From positions 124,001-188,000 of the forward strand of contig CAWARM010000007.1 in NCBI GenBank assembly GCA_963784425.1: a DNA stretch of 64,000 nt, given 5' to 3'. Each line of letters begins with the position of its first letter. The first letter of the stretch is position 1. The stretch comes from SHZL01 sp963784425 (GTDB taxonomy: Bacteria > Pseudomonadota > Gammaproteobacteria > Xanthomonadales > SZUA-36). The notes under the pieces are model-generated. The model had not been told where the DNA came from. It made no database searches and saw only the letters and a program-made list of their open reading frames with translations. This document shows positions 63,457-64,000 of the stretch, one piece after another. The translations under genes were made by a program, and so were the position numbers.

Positions 63457-64000
63457 ATGAAGAGAGTGAAAAAAGCAGTTGCCGGCGCCTGTGTCTGTGC
63501 TGGGGCAGTGCTGCTCACCCTGGTGCCGGGTATGGCCATGGCCCAGGATACCCTGAGCCCAGGCGACACCGCCTGGATGCTGACATCGACCGCCCTGGTT
63601 CTGTTCATGACCATTCCCGGTCTGTCGCTGTTTTATGCCGGCATGGTGCGTGCGAAGAATGCGTTAAGCGTCATGATGCAGTGTTTTGTCATCACTTGCC
63701 TGGTGACCCTGCTGTGGGTGTTCTACCTCTATGCCCTGGCCTTTGGTGACGACGTCAACGGCATCATCGGAGACCTCGGCAAGGCCTTCATGGCCGGCGT
63801 CGGCAAAGATTCGATCAAGGGTGTGATACCGGAGACCGTATTTTCGATGTTCCAGCTGACCTTCGCCATCATCACTCCTGCGCTGATCGTTGGCGCCTTT
63901 GCTGAACGCATGAAGTTCTCTGCGCTGCTTTGGTTCATGGCTCTGTGGGTCACGTTTGTCTATGCACCGGTGGCCCACTGGGTCTGGGGTGGTGGTTGGC
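63457..64000 (+). CDS. amtB: Ammonium transporter AmtB, N-terminal part (runs off the window)
   Basis: Start preceded by GGGGGGAGA. A signal-like leader (VAGACVCAGAVLLTLVPGMA) is followed by DTAWMLTSTALVLFMTIPGL, SLFYAGMVRAKN and FAERMKFSALLWF, the first membrane helices of Amt/Rh channels. A conserved Asp region and the C-terminal helices are beyond the end of the window. It conducts ammonia/ammonium across the inner membrane and is regulated by GlnK. Confidence 0.95.
   Translation, partial: MKRVKKAVAGACVCAGAVLLTLVPGMAMAQDTLSPGDTAWMLTSTALVLFMTIPGLSLFYAGMVRAKNALSVMMQCFVITCLVTLLWVFYLYALAFGDDVNGIIGDLGKAFMAGVGKDSIKGVIPETVFSMFQLTFAIITPALIVGAFAERMKFSALLWFMALWVTFVYAPVAHWVWGGGW

Noticed and set aside
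1..64000. CRISPR arrays, rRNA or tRNA genes
   Set aside because: No regularly spaced direct repeats, rRNA-like blocks or tRNA cloverleaf/CCA features were noticed on reading both strands; a tRNA scan would settle the last point.

Overview
The window is a fairly GC-rich bacterial chromosome segment dominated by catabolic operons. TonB-dependent receptor and OmpA signatures, a Tat-signal protein, an Aap-type amino-acid ABC transporter, a glnK-amtB pair behind a sigma-54-like promoter and RAYT/REP-style hairpins point to a Gram-negative proteobacterium. Gammaproteobacteria is my best guess, but this is an inference from gene style only. About twenty genes are interrupted by single-base indels, often in short homopolymers. 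Ignoring each indel restores the usual family length, so most of these look like uncorrected long-read or draft-assembly errors rather than pseudogenes.

Layout. (1) 1-4.7 kb: edge of a fatty-acid desaturase, a DgoR-like GntR regulator, a hairpin repeat, and a TonB-dependent receptor fused to a C-terminal OmpA domain. (2) 5.0-9.0 kb: a small plus-strand operon (VOC protein, Tat mini-protein, dimeric-barrel-like protein, AAHS-type MFS transporter), then a divergent small-membrane-protein/cyclase pair sharing a palindromic operator. (3) 9.05-23.8 kb: a near-continuous 14.8 kb minus-strand operon. It holds an amino-acid-type ABC transporter (binding protein, two permeases, ATPase), a ThDP enzyme, two phytoene-desaturase-like FAD oxidoreductases, a nitrilase-family amidohydrolase, ALDH, SDR, FAH-family protein and GST, opposite a divergent LysR gene. 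(4) 24.0-26.8 kb: accessory zone with the LysR gene, a VapBC-type toxin-antitoxin pair, a truncated HicB and a second, partial LysR copy. (5) 26.8-33.0 kb: MarR regulator and a minus operon (acyl-CoA ligase, MaoC hydratase, hydroxycinnamoyl-CoA hydratase/lyase-like protein, tryptophanase-like lyase, MFS). (6) 33.0-38.0 kb: relics of a second small-protein/cyclase pair, a HigA-like antitoxin, then paralogues of the nitrilase and FAD oxidoreductase plus mannonate dehydratase. (7) 38.1-53.0 kb: a 15 kb plus-strand operon with HisC-like aminotransferase, ALDH, MarR, acyl-CoA ligase, thiolase-like protein, DUF35-SDR fusion, SDR, Rieske dioxygenase alpha/beta, KDPG aldolase, KDG kinase, AcuI-like reductase, opine-dehydrogenase-like protein and 3-hydroxyacyl-CoA dehydrogenase. 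(8) 53.1-62.8 kb: a minus operon with MoaD, acyl-CoA ligase, a three-subunit molybdenum hydroxylase, ADP-forming acyl-CoA synthetase subunits, acyl-CoA dehydrogenase and a DHDPS-family aldolase. (9) 63.0 kb to the end: glnK and the start of amtB.

How it may work together. The most novel-looking element is the nitrilase + FAD-oxidoreductase module. It occurs twice, once embedded with an amino-acid-type importer and once with mannonate dehydratase. Both copies lie near a small-membrane-protein/cyclase pair that is intact at 7.6-9.0 kb and decayed at 33.1-33.3 kb, which suggests an ancient block duplication. An identical 14-bp palindrome, GTTTATATATAAAC, sits in the divergent promoters at 7.84 kb and 37.96 kb and may co-regulate the two blocks. 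The substrate cannot be read from sequence. A nitrogen-containing organic compound imported by the Aap-like transporter and opened by oxidation and C-N hydrolysis is a reasonable working hypothesis.
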